DNA of 64,000 bases from Streptococcus sanguinis (GCF_013343115.1 NZ_CP054570.1:1982501-2046500), one strand, 5' to 3'; positions 29,600 to 39,952 are shown, numbered from the stretch's first letter. The notes: a model not told the origin generated them from the letters alone. Numbers and translations: made by a program.

Positions 29600-31084
29600 T
29601 TACAATCCCAAATAATCCTCGACTGCTGCCTGCATTTGGTCTGCAGCGACCGTCGTTTTGTGGCGCACTGGGGCTGTTTCTAAGCCATCCACAGCTGGTG
29701 GCAAGGCTACGCCAGAAAGTTCGTGCAGTTGATCCAAAGCCTCAAAGTCACTGAGTCCTGTTTGGCCAGTCACAGCCTCAACAGCCACGACTGGGAATTT
29801 ATAAGGACTAGCGGTAGACGCGATAACAGTCTTGCGCTGATCAGCTGTTTCTGCCAGATATTTTTGATAGACAGCAGACGCGACAGCCGTATGAGGGTCT
29901 TCGATGTAGTCAGATGCTTGATAGACCCGCTTGATTTCAGCAGCTGTTTCTTGCTCTGTCGCATAATCAGCCGCAAAGAGCTCTAAAATATCAGCGTCAA
30001 AGTCCGTCAGTTCATACTGTCCATGCTCATTCAGAGCCGCCATCAAGGCTGCTGTTTTCTCAGCGCTGTTACCAGATAGATGGAAAATCAAACGCTCTAA
30101 GTTAGAGGAAACTAAAATATCCATGGACGGACTAGACGTCACCTTGAAGCTCCGCTTCTTGTCATAAACCTGAGTCTTGAAGAAGTCTGTCAGGACATTG
30201 TTCTCATTTGATGCGCAAATCAGCTTGCCAACCGGCAGACCGATTTGCTTGGCATAGTAGGCCGCCAGGATATTACCAAAGTTCCCTGTCGGAACGGTAA
30301 AGTTGACCTTGTCTCCTGCTGTGATTTCTCCTGTCTTCACTAGCTGAGCATAAGCATAGACATAGTAGACAATCTGCGGCACCAAACGGCCGATATTCAT
30401 GGAGTTAGCTGATGAGAACTGGAGTTTGTACTCCAAGAGACGAGCTCGTAGGTCTGTGTCGTTAAACATGTGTTTGACATTGGTCTGGGCATCGTCAAAG
30501 TTGCCATCAATAGCCACCACATGCGTATTGGCACCTGTCTGCGTCGTCATTTGCAGCTCTTGGACCTTGCTGACACCATCTTTCGGATAAAAGACGATAA
30601 TCTCAGTCCCAGGAACATCCGCAAAGCCTGCCATAGCCGCCTTGCCTGTGTCACCAGAAGTCGCTGTCAAAATGACAATTTTGTTTTCCAAGCCGTGCTT
30701 TTTGGCTGCGGTTGTCATCAGGTGAGGCAGGATAGACAAAGCCATGTCCTTGAAGGCAATGGTCGCTCCGTGGAAAAGCTCTAGATTATACTGACCATCC
30801 AGCTTGACCAAGGGAGCAATCGCCGCATCATCAAACTTGCTGTCGTAGGCATGGTTGATACAGTAGTCCAGCTCTGCTTCAGAAAAATCATCCAAAAAAG
30901 CAGACAAAACCAGCTTGGCTACTTCCTGATAGGAAGCGTCTTTGAGCTTGGCAAAGTCCAAATCGACCTGCGGATAGGTAATGGGCGTAAAGAGCCCGCC
31001 GTCTGTTGCCAAACCTTGCAGAATCGCCTGGCTAGCTGTTACTCTATTCTTTTCGTCGCGTGTTGATTGATAAACTAAGGTCAT
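29600..31084 (-). CDS. thrC: threonine synthase
   Basis: A 494-residue PLP enzyme converting O-phosphohomoserine to threonine. The PLP lysine lies in HGATIAFKDMALSILPHLM (about residue 112) and ILTATSGDTGKAAMAGF is the cofactor phosphate loop. Its length fits the longer class of threonine synthases. It stands alone, with an extended -10 promoter at 31116-31121. I saw no T-box or other riboswitch in the short leader. Confidence 0.96.
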   Translation of the reverse strand: MTLVYQSTRDEKNRVTASQAILQGLATDGGLFTPITYPQVDLDFAKLKDASYQEVAKLVLSAFLDDFSEAELDYCINHAYDSKFDDAAIAPLVKLDGQYNLELFHGATIAFKDMALSILPHLMTTAAKKHGLENKIVILTATSGDTGKAAMAGFADVPGTEIIVFYPKDGVSKVQELQMTTQTGANTHVVAIDGNFDDAQTNVKHMFNDTDLRARLLEYKLQFSSANSMNIGRLVPQIVYYVYAYAQLVKTGEITAGDKVNFTVPTGNFGNILAAYYAKQIGLPVGKLICASNENNVLTDFFKTQVYDKKRSFKVTSSPSMDILVSSNLERLIFHLSGNSAEKTAALMAALNEHGQYELTDFDADILELFAADYATEQETAAEIKRVYQASDYIEDPHTAVASAVYQKYLAETADQRKTVIASTASPYKFPVVAVEAVTGQTGLSDFEALDQLHELSGVALPPAVDGLETAPVRHKTTVAADQMQAAVEDYLGL

Positions 31085-31115
31085 TCTCTCTCATCCTTTA
31101 TCTGTAGTTCGCTTT

Positions 31116-31124
31116 ATTATACCA
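31116..31124 (-). promoter_or_regulatory. extended -10 promoter of thrC
   Basis: TGGTATAAT on the minus strand (TATAAT at 31116-31121), about 32 bases ahead of the ATG. The -35 is weak. Confidence 0.65.
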
Positions 31125-31165
31125 AAATTTATCAGAAAATTCTCGCTTTTTCACAGAGAATATAA

Positions 31166-31187
31166 GAAAAAGCCCATTTCTGGGCTT
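31166..31187 (-). terminator. terminator of the LysM gene
   Basis: AAGCCCA/TGGGCTT stem, followed on the minus strand by TTTTCTT. It starts 10 bases after the LysM gene stop and lies upstream of the thrC promoter. Confidence 0.88.
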
Positions 31188-31196
31188 GTTTTCATC

Positions 31197-32294
31197 TTAT
31201 TCATTCATAGATACGTGAACGTGGTCGTAGTGGTTTTCGGTTACGCTGCCACGGTCTGGCATTTGGTTCCAAGTGTTAGCTGGTCCATAAATGCTTTCAA
31301 ATGGTGCATAGAACTGTTGCTGCCAGATAACGTAAGAGATTCCTCTTTCAGTCATGTTAGAAGTAACATCGGCTGCGACCTGGTTTCCTAATTCAGTATT
31401 CTCACCAACGATAAAGTCAGCTGCCAAGCCCTTACCATGATCTCCGCTATCACCTGGGCGGTAGAGACTAAATTCTGTAATTCCATATTTAGCTGCTATC
31501 TCTTCTTTCAGAGCAGCAGTCTGTGGCTGAAGACCTTCATTAGCAGGATTGTTAGTCGTCACGCTAGCAGCATCTGTTACAGCTGGAGCATTGTAAGTTG
31601 TTGGCTCAACAGCGGCAGTTGCTTGACTGACTTGGTCTTGGCCTAATTCAGTCACTTCTGAAGCTGCCTCTGCTGGAGCTGCTGGACTTGCAGCAACTGC
31701 TGGCTGCGGTGCTGCCTCTACAGGAGCGGCTGCATTTGCTTCCGCAGCTGGGGCTGCTTCACTTGCAACTTCTGCTACTGGGGTAGGAGCTTCTTCAGCA
31801 GGCGCTGGTGCTTGGTCTGCTGGAGCTGCAACAGCTTCCTCAACAGCCGGAGCTGGAGTTTCTGCTGTTTGAGCCGGTGCCGCTGGAGCGGCTTGTTCAG
31901 TACCAAAAATCTCACTTGCTGTATAATCTTCCGTTACCAAACCTGCATTATTGCCTGCTTGGTAGCTTTGGATTTCTACAGAGGTGATTTCGTTTTGTCC
32001 ATTTGTTGTAATAGTCAAAACAGTACCTGGGAAAATCAAGTCAGCATTGGCAATTTGGTTGATTTTAGCCAAGTCAACAAGATCAATGTTCATCGCTTGA
32101 GCGATATTTCCTAAAGTGTCTCCATATTGAACAGTGTACGTTTGTTGGTTTTCATTGCTCGTAATATCCGCTTTAATTTGCTCAACTGTTCTGGCAGTCC
32201 AGTTTTGTGGCTGCTCCTCAGCTCGCGTTGTTAACAAAGGCAATGCTGACAAAGCAACAGTTGAAGCTAAAAGTAATTTCTTATTCATTTTCAT
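31197..32294 (-). CDS. secreted LysM-domain cell wall protein
   Basis: A 365-residue secreted protein. The signal peptide (about 1-25) ends LLTTRA|EE. One LysM domain (about 50-100: YTVQYGDTLGNIAQAMNIDL, LAKINQIANADLIFPGTVL) should bind peptidoglycan. A long Ala/Pro/Glu linker (about 130-250) follows. The C-terminal domain (about 255-365) has GDHGKGLAADFIV and ENHYDHVHVSMNE, like the His/Asp metal site of D,D-peptidase-like or ARB_07466-type wall domains. ATG 32294 is chosen; a TTG at 32300 has better RBS spacing. Related pneumococcal LysM proteins belong to the WalRK regulon; no clear WalR box was found here. Confidence 0.85.
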   Translation of the reverse strand: MKMNKKLLLASTVALSALPLLTTRAEEQPQNWTARTVEQIKADITSNENQQTYTVQYGDTLGNIAQAMNIDLVDLAKINQIANADLIFPGTVLTITTNGQNEITSVEIQSYQAGNNAGLVTEDYTASEIFGTEQAAPAAPAQTAETPAPAVEEAVAAPADQAPAPAEEAPTPVAEVASEAAPAAEANAAAPVEAAPQPAVAASPAAPAEAASEVTELGQDQVSQATAAVEPTTYNAPAVTDAASVTTNNPANEGLQPQTAALKEEIAAKYGITEFSLYRPGDSGDHGKGLAADFIVGENTELGNQVAADVTSNMTERGISYVIWQQQFYAPFESIYGPANTWNQMPDRGSVTENHYDHVHVSMNE

Positions 32295-32446
32295 ATGCAA
32301 AATGCACCTTCCTAATCATTCATGATACAAAAACCATCTTACCATAAATCTTCTAAGAAAAAAGCCTTTTTCGACCTATTTAACAGAACTGTCCGTCCCC
32401 TGTAATATGGAGATTTGTTTGTAACATATTAAAATTAGCAATAAGC

Positions 32447-32473
32447 AAAAGAACCTCGATTTAGAGAGGTTCT
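32447..32473 (-). terminator. third terminator-like hairpin downstream of the V-ATPase operon
   Basis: AGAACCTC/GAGGTTCT stem, followed by TTTTGC on the minus strand. It follows two repeat copies (C and D) in the 438-base gap between ntpD and the LysM gene. The rest of the gap (32301-32446) is the AT-rich LysM leader. Confidence 0.7.
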
Positions 32474-32526
32474 GTTTCTTTTGGGCTTATTTGAATTTTT
32501 TCTACTCTGGTGAACTGAACCCGACC

Positions 32527-32600
32527 TAAGCTCTGGGAAAAAAAGATAAAATCTCCTAGAAGCTGTCACTTCTTCGTCTATTTTCCTATTTTTGCTGTGA
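32527..32600 (-). repeat. dispersed nested-hairpin repeat, copy C
   Basis: On the minus strand: CACAGCAAAAATAGGAAAAT, an inner stem GAAG-tgaca-CTTC, the outer AAAAT/ATTTT pair, then ATCTTTTTTTCCCAGAG. The boxes around the stems match copies A and B while the stem sequences differ but still pair. It lies behind copy D in the gap after ntpD. Confidence 0.65.
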
Positions 32601-32635
32601 ATAGATCTATTCAGTCTAGGTTAGCTCAGCTAAAT

Positions 32636-32716
32636 CGAGCTTCGGCTAAAAACTCGGAAAAAAGAGAACTGGACTTGGATTCATAGAATCCATCGCCCAG
32701 TTCCTATTTTTCATTC
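32636..32716 (-). repeat. dispersed nested-hairpin repeat, copy D
   Basis: On the minus strand: AAAAATAGG box, outer stem AACTGG/CCAGTT, inner stem GGATTC-TAT-GAATCC, then TCTTTTTTCCGAG and TTTTAGCC. It begins just after the ntpD stop at 32739 and is a strong candidate terminator of the V-ATPase operon. Confidence 0.65.
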
Positions 32717-32738
32717 GTTTTTTTAACGCCTCCACATC

Positions 32739-33362
32739 TTACTTCACCTTCATCATTCGGACGAGGCTGGCCCGTTCGGCTTCTTCCAGCTTCATTTCGA
32801 TGTAGTAGATGGTTTCTTTGAGGTCAGGGATGGTAGCATACTCTAGCCCGTTGACCCGACGGCGGGTTTTCTCGATTTCATCCGCCATGAGCTGGCAGCT
32901 TTTCTCAATCTCAGCCAGTCGCAGCAAGTCAGGAAGCAGATCGCTCATGCTTTCAATGGTTTCATCCATCTGGCTGTTAGACGCCACATAGCTATAAACC
33001 ACGTCTCCCTCGTCATCACTATGCGGATTGTCAATATGAGCGTGCATCTTGGGCACGCGCACACTCATGATATTCTCAGTCTCCACATGCAGATTGACCT
33101 CCCGCGTGGGGACGGCAAAAATCTCCTCGACCATGAGGTCGCTCTCCAACGCCTTGGCCATGACAAAGTCCTGCAGGTGACCGACCAGAGCGGATTCGAC
33201 CTTTTGGCGGAGCTGATTGTTCTCACGGACAGACTCAATGAAGCGCCGCATCAGCTCATCCCGCTTGTCCTTGAGCAGTTTATGCCCACGGACAGCCGTT
33301 TTGAGACGGGCTTTTAAGTTATTCAGCTCCATCCGAGTCGGCTTGACATTGAGTCGCGTCAT
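32739..33362 (-). CDS. ntpD: V-type ATPase subunit D
   Basis: A 207-residue, mostly helical protein starting [20 protein letters not shown], the signature of the central shaft subunit D. It forms the rotor axle with subunit F between the A3B3 head and the membrane ring. Its start overlaps the ntpB stop by 4 bases (ATGA type). It is the last gene of the operon and is followed by three stacked terminator-like hairpins. Confidence 0.96.
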   Translation of the reverse strand: MTRLNVKPTRMELNNLKARLKTAVRGHKLLKDKRDELMRRFIESVRENNQLRQKVESALVGHLQDFVMAKALESDLMVEEIFAVPTREVNLHVETENIMSVRVPKMHAHIDNPHSDDEGDVVYSYVASNSQMDETIESMSDLLPDLLRLAEIEKSCQLMADEIEKTRRRVNGLEYATIPDLKETIYYIEMKLEEAERASLVRMMKVK

Positions 33363-34753
33363 CTTTCTTCCTCCTTGGTCTGCGGCAGGTATTGGTCAAT
33401 CATATCGTCTTTGATCCGCTTAAGCTCCGTTCTAGGTAAGATGGACAGGAGTTCCCAGCCCAGATCCAAGCTTTCCTCGATGGTTCGGTTGGTCTGGAAA
33501 CCTTGATTGATGTAGTCCTGCTCGAAGCGGTCGGTAAAGCGGACATAGAGCTTGTCCGTTTCGGACAGGGCGGATTCCCCCAGAACGACAGCCAACTCCT
33601 TGGCCTGCTTGCCTTGCGCATAGGCAGCAAATAATTGGTTCATAGTTGCGGCATGGTCACCCCTAGTCTTACCCTCACCTGAGCCCTTGTCCTTGAGACG
33701 AGACAGAGATGGCAGGACATTGATTGGCGGACGATAGCCGCTGTTGTAAAGGTCGCGTGAAAGGATAATCTGACCTTCTGTAATATAACCCGTCAAGTCT
33801 GGAATCGGATGGGTAATGTCATCCTCTGGCATGGACAGGATCGGAATCTGCGTCACTGAGCCTTTCTTACCAACCAGACGACCAGCCCGCTCATAGAGGG
33901 TGGACAGGTTAGTATAGAGGTAACCCGGATACCCACGGCGGCCCGGCACTTCACGACGAGCTGCAGAAACTTCCCGCAGGGCTTCGCAATAGTTGGTCAT
34001 GTCAGTCATGATGACCAGAACGTGCATGTCTTTTTCATAAGCTAGGTACTCAGCTGCTGTCAGGGCAATCCGTGGCGTTGCAATCCGCTCGATAGCCGGA
34101 TCATTAGCCAGATTGATAAAGAGCACCGAGCGGTCAATAGCTCCCGTCTCCCGGAGGTCATTCATGAAGAACTCGGCTTCTTCAAAGGTAATACCCATGG
34201 CCGCAAAGACCACGGCGAAGTTTTCATCAGAGTTGAGCACAGTTGCCTGACGGGCGATTTGAGCAGCTAATTCCTTGTGGGGCAGACCAGAGCCAGAAAA
34301 TACTGGCAGTTTTTGCCCCCGAACCAAGGTATTGAGATGGTCGATGGCCGAGATACCGGTCTGGATAAACTCATCCGGATAGTCGCGAGCTACTGGATTG
34401 ATGGCTTGACCGTCAATATCCAGATATTTTTCTGGCAAGATAGCTGGGCCGCCATCAATTGGCTTGCCCATTCCATTGAAAATCCGACCTACCATGTCTT
34501 CTGACACTGGCAACTCTAGCGGACGGCCGGTAAAGCGAACCTTGGCTTTTTCCAGATTGATACCGCTAGATCCCTCAAAAAGCTGGACCATAGCCTTGTC
34601 TTCTTGGACTTCCAGAACCTGGCCCTGACGCTTGCTGCCGTCATGCAGCTGGATTTCTACCAATTCATTGAAATGCACGCCAGCGACTTGGTCGACAATC
34701 ATCAGAGGGCCGACAACTTCACTGACGGTGCGGTATTCTTTAATGACGCTCAT
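33359..34753 (-). CDS. ntpB: V-type ATPase subunit B
   Basis: A 464-residue subunit of the A3B3 head. B is the non-catalytic nucleotide-site subunit: where A has a P-loop it has a degenerate [20 protein letters not shown] segment (no GKT). It also has the [20 protein letters not shown] conserved block and [20 protein letters not shown]. It overlaps ntpA by 14 bases. Confidence 0.97.
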   Translation of the reverse strand: MSVIKEYRTVSEVVGPLMIVDQVAGVHFNELVEIQLHDGSKRQGQVLEVQEDKAMVQLFEGSSGINLEKAKVRFTGRPLELPVSEDMVGRIFNGMGKPIDGGPAILPEKYLDIDGQAINPVARDYPDEFIQTGISAIDHLNTLVRGQKLPVFSGSGLPHKELAAQIARQATVLNSDENFAVVFAAMGITFEEAEFFMNDLRETGAIDRSVLFINLANDPAIERIATPRIALTAAEYLAYEKDMHVLVIMTDMTNYCEALREVSAARREVPGRRGYPGYLYTNLSTLYERAGRLVGKKGSVTQIPILSMPEDDITHPIPDLTGYITEGQIILSRDLYNSGYRPPINVLPSLSRLKDKGSGEGKTRGDHAATMNQLFAAYAQGKQAKELAVVLGESALSETDKLYVRFTDRFEQDYINQGFQTNRTIEESLDLGWELLSILPRTELKRIKDDMIDQYLPQTKEEER

Positions 34754-36530
34754 TGTCTAGTCCTCCTTGGGCAAGAATCTGGTGCAGGGTTTCCTCGATA
34801 GTCTGACTGAGGGCCTGGATTTTTTCCAACTGGTCTTCGTGAATAAACTTACTGCGGGCAATTCGGTCACGCAGCTCCACCGTTCCTTCCATGATTTCCC
34901 GGAAATAAGCTCCCAGCTCCAAGGCACGATTGGCCTCCGCATCGAAGGTCAGGATATTGCTCAATAAAGCCACCTGTTTTTTGAAAGAAGTATAGGTGTC
35001 CACATCATCAAAGGCATTCTGCTGCAGGTAGTCCTCGCGAATCATCTTGGCTGCATTCATGGTCAGCCGGTCCTTTTCAGACAAGGAATCCAAGCCAACC
35101 AAACGCACGATTTCCTGCAGTTCGCTTTCCTTTTGCAGGATATTCATGGCCTTGGTGACTTTCTCAGCCCAAGCAATCTTCTCATGCTGGTCGATATAGG
35201 CTCCCACTTCGTCTAGATAGAGCGAGTAAGAGCTCAGCCAGTTGATAGCTGGGAAATGCCGGCGTTGAGCCAGCTGGGCATCTAAGCCCCAGAAAACCTT
35301 GACAATCCGCAGGGTATTTTGCGTTACCGGCTCAGAAATATCTCCACCTGGAGGTGATACGGCCCCAATAGCAGTAATAGATCCTTCTCGCGCAGTCGAA
35401 CCGAGTGTTTTGACCCGGCCTGCCCGCTCGTAATACTCAGCAATCCGGCTGCCAAGATAGGCTGGATAGCCTTCGTCACCTGGCATTTCTTCCAGACGGC
35501 CGGACATTTCCCGCAGGGCTTCCGCCCAGCGAGAGGTGGAGTCCGCCATGATGGCCACGGAATAGCCCATGTCACGGAAGTATTCTGCAATAGTAATCCC
35601 TGTGTAAATCGACGCTTCCCGAGCCGCTACCGGCATATTGGATGTGTTGGCAATCAGCACCGTCCGCTGCATGATGGACTGGCCAGTTGATGGGTCAATC
35701 AGTTCTGGAAATTCATTGAGTACGTCGGTCATCTCATTGCCACGCTCGCCGCAGCCGACATAGATAACGATGTCAACATTGGCAAACTTGGCCACCTGGT
35801 GCTGAACGACAGTCTTACCAGCCCCGAAAGGTCCTGGTACGGCTGCTGCTCCGCCCTTGGTCACTGGGAAGAAGGTATCGATGACCCGCTGGCCAGTCAC
35901 CAAAGGCTCAACCGGAATCAGCTTCTGAGCAAAAGGACGCCCACGACGGACTGGCCATTTTTGCATGAGAGCCCCTTTAAAAATAGACCCATCCGCTTGC
36001 TCAATCTCGTAAACAGTTTCTTCAACAGTGAAACTGCCAGCCGAGATATTGGCCAAGCGTCCACTGACGCCGACCGGCACCATGATGCGGTGCTCCACCA
36101 GATTGGTCTCCTGCACCGTTCCCAGAATATCGCCAGCCTCAACCGTATCTCCGACAGACAGACTTGGAACAAAATCCCACTTAGTCTCTCGGTCTAGATT
36201 TGGCAGTTGGACACCGCGGACGAGGAAGTCGCTCTCCGTGATGGTTTGGAAACGCTCCAAAGGCCGCTGAATCCCGTCAAACATCTGAGAAATCAGACCT
36301 GGTCCTAGTTCAACAGACAAAGGGCTTCCAGTCGTGATGACCGGCTCTCCCGGACCCAAGCCAGAAGTTTCTTCATAAACCTGGATAGAGGCTTGGTCCC
36401 GCCGCATTTCAATAATTTCACCGATCAGCCCCAAATCGCCAACCCGGCAGATATCCTGAATATTCGCTTCCTGCATCCCTGATGCCAGCACCAGAGGACC
36501 AGAAACTTTGATAATCTTTCCTTGACTCAC
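34740..36530 (-). CDS. ntpA: V-type ATPase catalytic subunit A
   Basis: A 596-residue catalytic subunit. It carries a Walker [21 protein letters not shown] (about 232-251), the catalytic Glu in [15 protein letters not shown], the large non-homologous insertion of V/A-type A subunits (about 110-190) and the [20 protein letters not shown] block. ATP hydrolysis here drives the rotor. It is separated from the acetyltransferase gene by 174 bases containing a degenerate repeat-like hairpin. Confidence 0.98.
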   Translation of the reverse strand: MSQGKIIKVSGPLVLASGMQEANIQDICRVGDLGLIGEIIEMRRDQASIQVYEETSGLGPGEPVITTGSPLSVELGPGLISQMFDGIQRPLERFQTITESDFLVRGVQLPNLDRETKWDFVPSLSVGDTVEAGDILGTVQETNLVEHRIMVPVGVSGRLANISAGSFTVEETVYEIEQADGSIFKGALMQKWPVRRGRPFAQKLIPVEPLVTGQRVIDTFFPVTKGGAAAVPGPFGAGKTVVQHQVAKFANVDIVIYVGCGERGNEMTDVLNEFPELIDPSTGQSIMQRTVLIANTSNMPVAAREASIYTGITIAEYFRDMGYSVAIMADSTSRWAEALREMSGRLEEMPGDEGYPAYLGSRIAEYYERAGRVKTLGSTAREGSITAIGAVSPPGGDISEPVTQNTLRIVKVFWGLDAQLAQRRHFPAINWLSSYSLYLDEVGAYIDQHEKIAWAEKVTKAMNILQKESELQEIVRLVGLDSLSEKDRLTMNAAKMIREDYLQQNAFDDVDTYTSFKKQVALLSNILTFDAEANRALELGAYFREIMEGTVELRDRIARSKFIHEDQLEKIQALSQTIEETLHQILAQGGLDNERH

Positions 36531-36568
36531 AATCTTCCTCCATTCTTGGGAGATTTTTGTTACTTTTC

Positions 36569-36622
36569 AATGAAAATCAAAGCTCAAACTAAGTTAGATA
36601 CGGACCTAGTTTGAATTTTATT
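36569..36622 (-). repeat. degenerate streptococcal intergenic repeat with hairpin
   Basis: TCAAACTA and TAGTTTGA pair across about 15 bases, and the sequence ATGAAAATCAAAGCTCAAAC resembles an intergenic repeat that I recall as common in mitis-group streptococci. The rest of the 36531-36704 gap shows no gene. The family link is from memory only. Confidence 0.4.
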
Positions 36623-36704
36623 TCCAAAGAGTGTTTTTTGATTCTTGCCGCGAGTTTGAAATTCTTCTTAGCTAACTCTAGGGCAAGGATTGTTTCTTTT
36701 TATT

Positions 36705-37400
36705 TTAAAAATCAGATAAGGCTTTTATTTGCTGGCCCTTTTCGTCGAAATTGTCTGGGCTTAGCCATTTTTCTAGACGACTCTTGACGGCCGGCCAATC
36801 CGTGTCAATCATAGACAGCCAGTCCGTGTCTCGGTTGCGCCCCTTATAGACAAGAGCCTGACGAAACCTGCCTTCATAGGTGAAACCAAGTCTCTCTGCT
36901 GCCCGTCTTGAAGGCTGATTGAGGGCATCGCATTTCCATTCGTAGCGGCGATACTCCAGCTCTTCAAAGACATAGCGTGCCAGCAAGTACTGAGCTTCAG
37001 TAGCCAGTCTGGTGCGCTTCAGTTTGGGCGAATAGGTCACAGCTCCCACTTCGATAACGCGGTTATTTCGGTCAATCCTCATCAAGGCAAAAGTTCCTAG
37101 AGCCTTGCCGCTCTCCTTGTCCACAATCGCATAGTGAAAACGATCCTGTGCTGCCAGCATCTGATCTAACAGCTGAGACCATTCTGCCTGACTTTGGGCA
37201 GGATTTTGAAAGAGATAGGTCCACATATCCGCAGGAGAATCCGGGCCATACACTTCATATAAATCCGCTCCATGCTTGTCCTTAGACAAACGCTCGATAA
37301 TAACATACTGGCCTTCGATTCGCTCCAGGTTAGGCAAGTCCCCCGGCTGAAAATCCGGCAGAGCATCCCCAATGGGCTGGCCTAGTTGATTGATTCGCAT
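36705..37400 (-). CDS. GNAT family acetyltransferase within the V-ATPase operon
   Basis: A 231-residue protein with a GNAT domain (about 40-200): YAIVDKESGKALGTFALMRI, LKRTRLATEAQYLLARYVFE (acetyl-CoA loop region) and YEWKCDALNQPSRRAAERLGFTYEGRFRQ, typical of RimJ/L-type N-acetyltransferases. The substrate is unknown. ATG 37400 has GAGG upstream and is only 7 bases after ntpG; longer starts run inside ntpG. No role in the ATPase is known. Confidence 0.87.
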   Translation of the reverse strand: MRINQLGQPIGDALPDFQPGDLPNLERIEGQYVIIERLSKDKHGADLYEVYGPDSPADMWTYLFQNPAQSQAEWSQLLDQMLAAQDRFHYAIVDKESGKALGTFALMRIDRNNRVIEVGAVTYSPKLKRTRLATEAQYLLARYVFEELEYRRYEWKCDALNQPSRRAAERLGFTYEGRFRQALVYKGRNRDTDWLSMIDTDWPAVKSRLEKWLSPDNFDEKGQQIKALSDF

Positions 37401-37407
37401 AAAAACC

Positions 37408-37728
37408 TCACAATATATCCTGTCCGACAGCCTTTTCGACATTTTCATGAATCCGCGAAAGAGCCAGTCCCGTGCTCCCCTTATGGGTAGGAATGAGCAC
37501 AAGAGCAGGAATTTCCAGCTGGTCATAGTAGGCCAGGGTTTCTGGAATATCCGCTGCCATATCCTCCGTCAGATAGATAATGCCGAAATCTTCACGGGCG
37601 AGCCGACGAAGGGTATTGACCGTCTCCTGAGCTTCCTTCACCGGAAAGGTCTGAAAACCAATCAGCTTAAACGGGAGAATAGTATCGCGATTCCCCACGA
37701 CAGCAATCTTGTAGCTAGTCTTGTCCAT
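37408..37728 (-). CDS. ntpG: V-type ATPase subunit F (ntpG in Enterococcus naming)
   Basis: A 106-residue protein with a Rossmann-like F-subunit fold (YKIAVVGNRDTILPFKLIGF, then FGIIYLTEDMAADIPETL). It binds subunit D in the rotor shaft. Its start overlaps the ntpC stop by 14 bases. Naming differs between systems: F subunit by structure, NtpG in E. hirae. Confidence 0.92.
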   Translation of the reverse strand: MDKTSYKIAVVGNRDTILPFKLIGFQTFPVKEAQETVNTLRRLAREDFGIIYLTEDMAADIPETLAYYDQLEIPALVLIPTHKGSTGLALSRIHENVEKAVGQDIL

Positions 37729-38728
37729 AAATCGGTCGCATCCTTTCTCTGATAAGCTCTACCGGCAGCTGATTGTCCATACCTGTCAAAATCAGCCGCA
37801 GATTCTTGACTTCCAGCTCCTTGCCCAGCAGATAGCGGGCCAGAGGGAGCGAGCCATCTGTCTCAAACTGACCAGCCGCAAGCAACTTAGCCTGCAAGAG
37901 GTCCGCTAGATATTCTAACTCTACTGTCGTCAAGGTCTGGTTCCGCATTTTTTCCTCATAGGAGCGCAAATCCAGATCGTAACCGCAGGGATTGACCTGG
38001 CTAAACCAAGTCAAGAAATCCCCCTGCTCTGCCATGGCAATCCAGTTGGCAGCAGAGAGGCTCCCTTCATCAGACAGGAGCTGCCTCATAAAGCTGCGCG
38101 GTTTTCCCAAGTCAACAGCCCGCTTAACGGTGATGGCATTATAAAAATCAATAGTCAGATTCACCAACTGCAGCAGGCTCTCATCTTCCAACTCCTGTGT
38201 CAGGCGCTTGAGATGCTGGAAATAAGCCATATCCATGCCAATCTCCAAGACGCGCACATCCTTATAATCCTGGTATTCCTGCCAGGTCGCAAGCACCTCG
38301 TCCAGCATGAAATCTGGACAATACTCAGCCGAAAAGGCCATGACTAAGTGCTCCAAAACCTCCAGCGAATAGGTCCCCACTGGCATCAGCAAATGCTCCA
38401 GGGACTGACCTGTCGCCCGACCCTTGAGAAAAACTTTGAGATTGTGGTAGGTATAGCGGAGCGTGAAAATCTCCACCAGCTCCTTACTAGGACTAATCTC
38501 AAGCACCCAATTATAGACGGAATACAAATGCTTCATCAGTACTTGCTCAATGGCATTGAGATCCTTGATAGCTTCAGCATCCATGGCATAGACCGTTCCC
38601 TGCAGAAGAGCCGAACGGCTGGCAGCATCGTCAGTCTGCAGCAACTGATCATATTGCTGGGGCGTCAAAAAGGAAGCCTCCTGCACACTAATGGCTGTAT
38701 TGACTTGAGAGAAGCTTGTTTCACTCAT
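37715..38728 (-). CDS. ntpC: V-type ATPase subunit C (d-type)
   Basis: A 337-residue, mostly helical protein of the V-ATPase C/AC39 (d) family, with recurring acidic/aromatic helices (FTLRYTYHNLKVFLKGRATG, then LEIGMDMAYFQHLKRLTQEL). It links the rotor shaft to the K ring. It lies 10 bases after ntpE. Confidence 0.92.
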   Translation of the reverse strand: MSETSFSQVNTAISVQEASFLTPQQYDQLLQTDDAASRSALLQGTVYAMDAEAIKDLNAIEQVLMKHLYSVYNWVLEISPSKELVEIFTLRYTYHNLKVFLKGRATGQSLEHLLMPVGTYSLEVLEHLVMAFSAEYCPDFMLDEVLATWQEYQDYKDVRVLEIGMDMAYFQHLKRLTQELEDESLLQLVNLTIDFYNAITVKRAVDLGKPRSFMRQLLSDEGSLSAANWIAMAEQGDFLTWFSQVNPCGYDLDLRSYEEKMRNQTLTTVELEYLADLLQAKLLAAGQFETDGSLPLARYLLGKELEVKNLRLILTGMDNQLPVELIRERMRPIYGQD

Positions 38729-38738
38729 GGTCCGCCTC

Positions 38739-39329
38739 CTATTCTGCCTGGTCTTTGAAAATATCCTGAGCTAGACGGTAGCTTTCCTCCTGCCAGACAG
38801 AGTCCAGCAAGTCACGATAGAGATAACTATCATCCACTCGTCCTTGGCTCAGCACAAAGCCTGCCTGACCGGCTATGGACTGGTCTGAAAAGTGTACTTG
38901 CGGAAAGGATCTTTTCAAGTCTTCTAACTGGCTGGAGCTGAATTTCTCAGCTGATAGAGCACCGAAAGTCAGTGCCAACTCTTTCTCTGGGTATTTAGCC
39001 AAGACACTCTTCAGAAAATGCTCTTCTTCAGCTGGTGACCAAGCTGCCATCTGAGCATAGGCTTCCTCAAAAAGCTCTCTGAGAACCCGCTGCTTGATGA
39101 CCAGAGTAGACTGGCGCTTTTGATTTTCCAGCTGCTGAATATCGCGCTGACTGCGCCGGCTGATTTCTTTCAGCTGCTGCTCTCGCTGTCCAAGCTTTTG
39201 CCGAACCAGCTGGGCCTCACGTTCCTTGGCTTCCTGTTCTATTTTCTCAGTAGCCTCGGCCAAAAGCAAATGCCCCTTCTCGTGAGCCTGCTCCAAGACA
39301 GAAGCTTTGAGATCTGATATGTCAGACAT
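38739..39329 (-). CDS. ntpE: V-type ATPase subunit E (peripheral stalk)
   Basis: A 196-residue protein with a long N-terminal coiled coil (about 1-95, rich in Glu, Gln, Arg and Lys) and a globular C-terminal domain (about 100-196), as in stator subunit E. It pairs with the 107-residue ntpF product. It lies 10 bases after ntpK. Confidence 0.92.
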   Translation of the reverse strand: MSDISDLKASVLEQAHEKGHLLLAEATEKIEQEAKEREAQLVRQKLGQREQQLKEISRRSQRDIQQLENQKRQSTLVIKQRVLRELFEEAYAQMAAWSPAEEEHFLKSVLAKYPEKELALTFGALSAEKFSSSQLEDLKRSFPQVHFSDQSIAGQAGFVLSQGRVDDSYLYRDLLDSVWQEESYRLAQDIFKDQAE

Positions 39330-39339
39330 AAAAGCCTCC

Positions 39340-39822
<483 letters not shown>

Positions 39823-39894
39823 TTACTCCTATGAAATTGCTGTAATTCTTGTAAAACCAACAGCTAGTTTAATGAATGTTGCTTGTTTTTGATG

Positions 39895-39938
39895 TTTTAG
39901 AAAGTGTTTTTCTAAAGATGAGCTTCTCATCTCTTACC
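39895..39938 (-). other. two hairpins in the ntpI-ntpK gap
   Basis: TTTAGAAA/TTTCTAAA and the adjoining palindrome GATGAGCTTCTCATC lie just after the ntpI stop. They could be processing or protection signals that raise ntpK mRNA relative to ntpI; function inferred only. Confidence 0.45.
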
Positions 39939-39952
39939 ATAGTTCCTAATCT

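Noticed and set aside
31085..31196. T-box or threonine riboswitch before thrC
   Set aside because: The promoter is only about 30 bases from the ATG, leaving no room for a T-box, and no GGTGG element was seen.
31540..31920. Low-complexity GCA/CCA-rich tract as a DNA repeat or microsatellite
   Set aside because: It encodes the Ala/Pro/Glu-rich linker of the LysM protein; no regular DNA period is visible.
32301..32446. WalR (VicR) operator upstream of the LysM gene
   Set aside because: TGTAAT and TGTAAC occur, but 14 bases apart instead of the required 5, so the consensus is not met.
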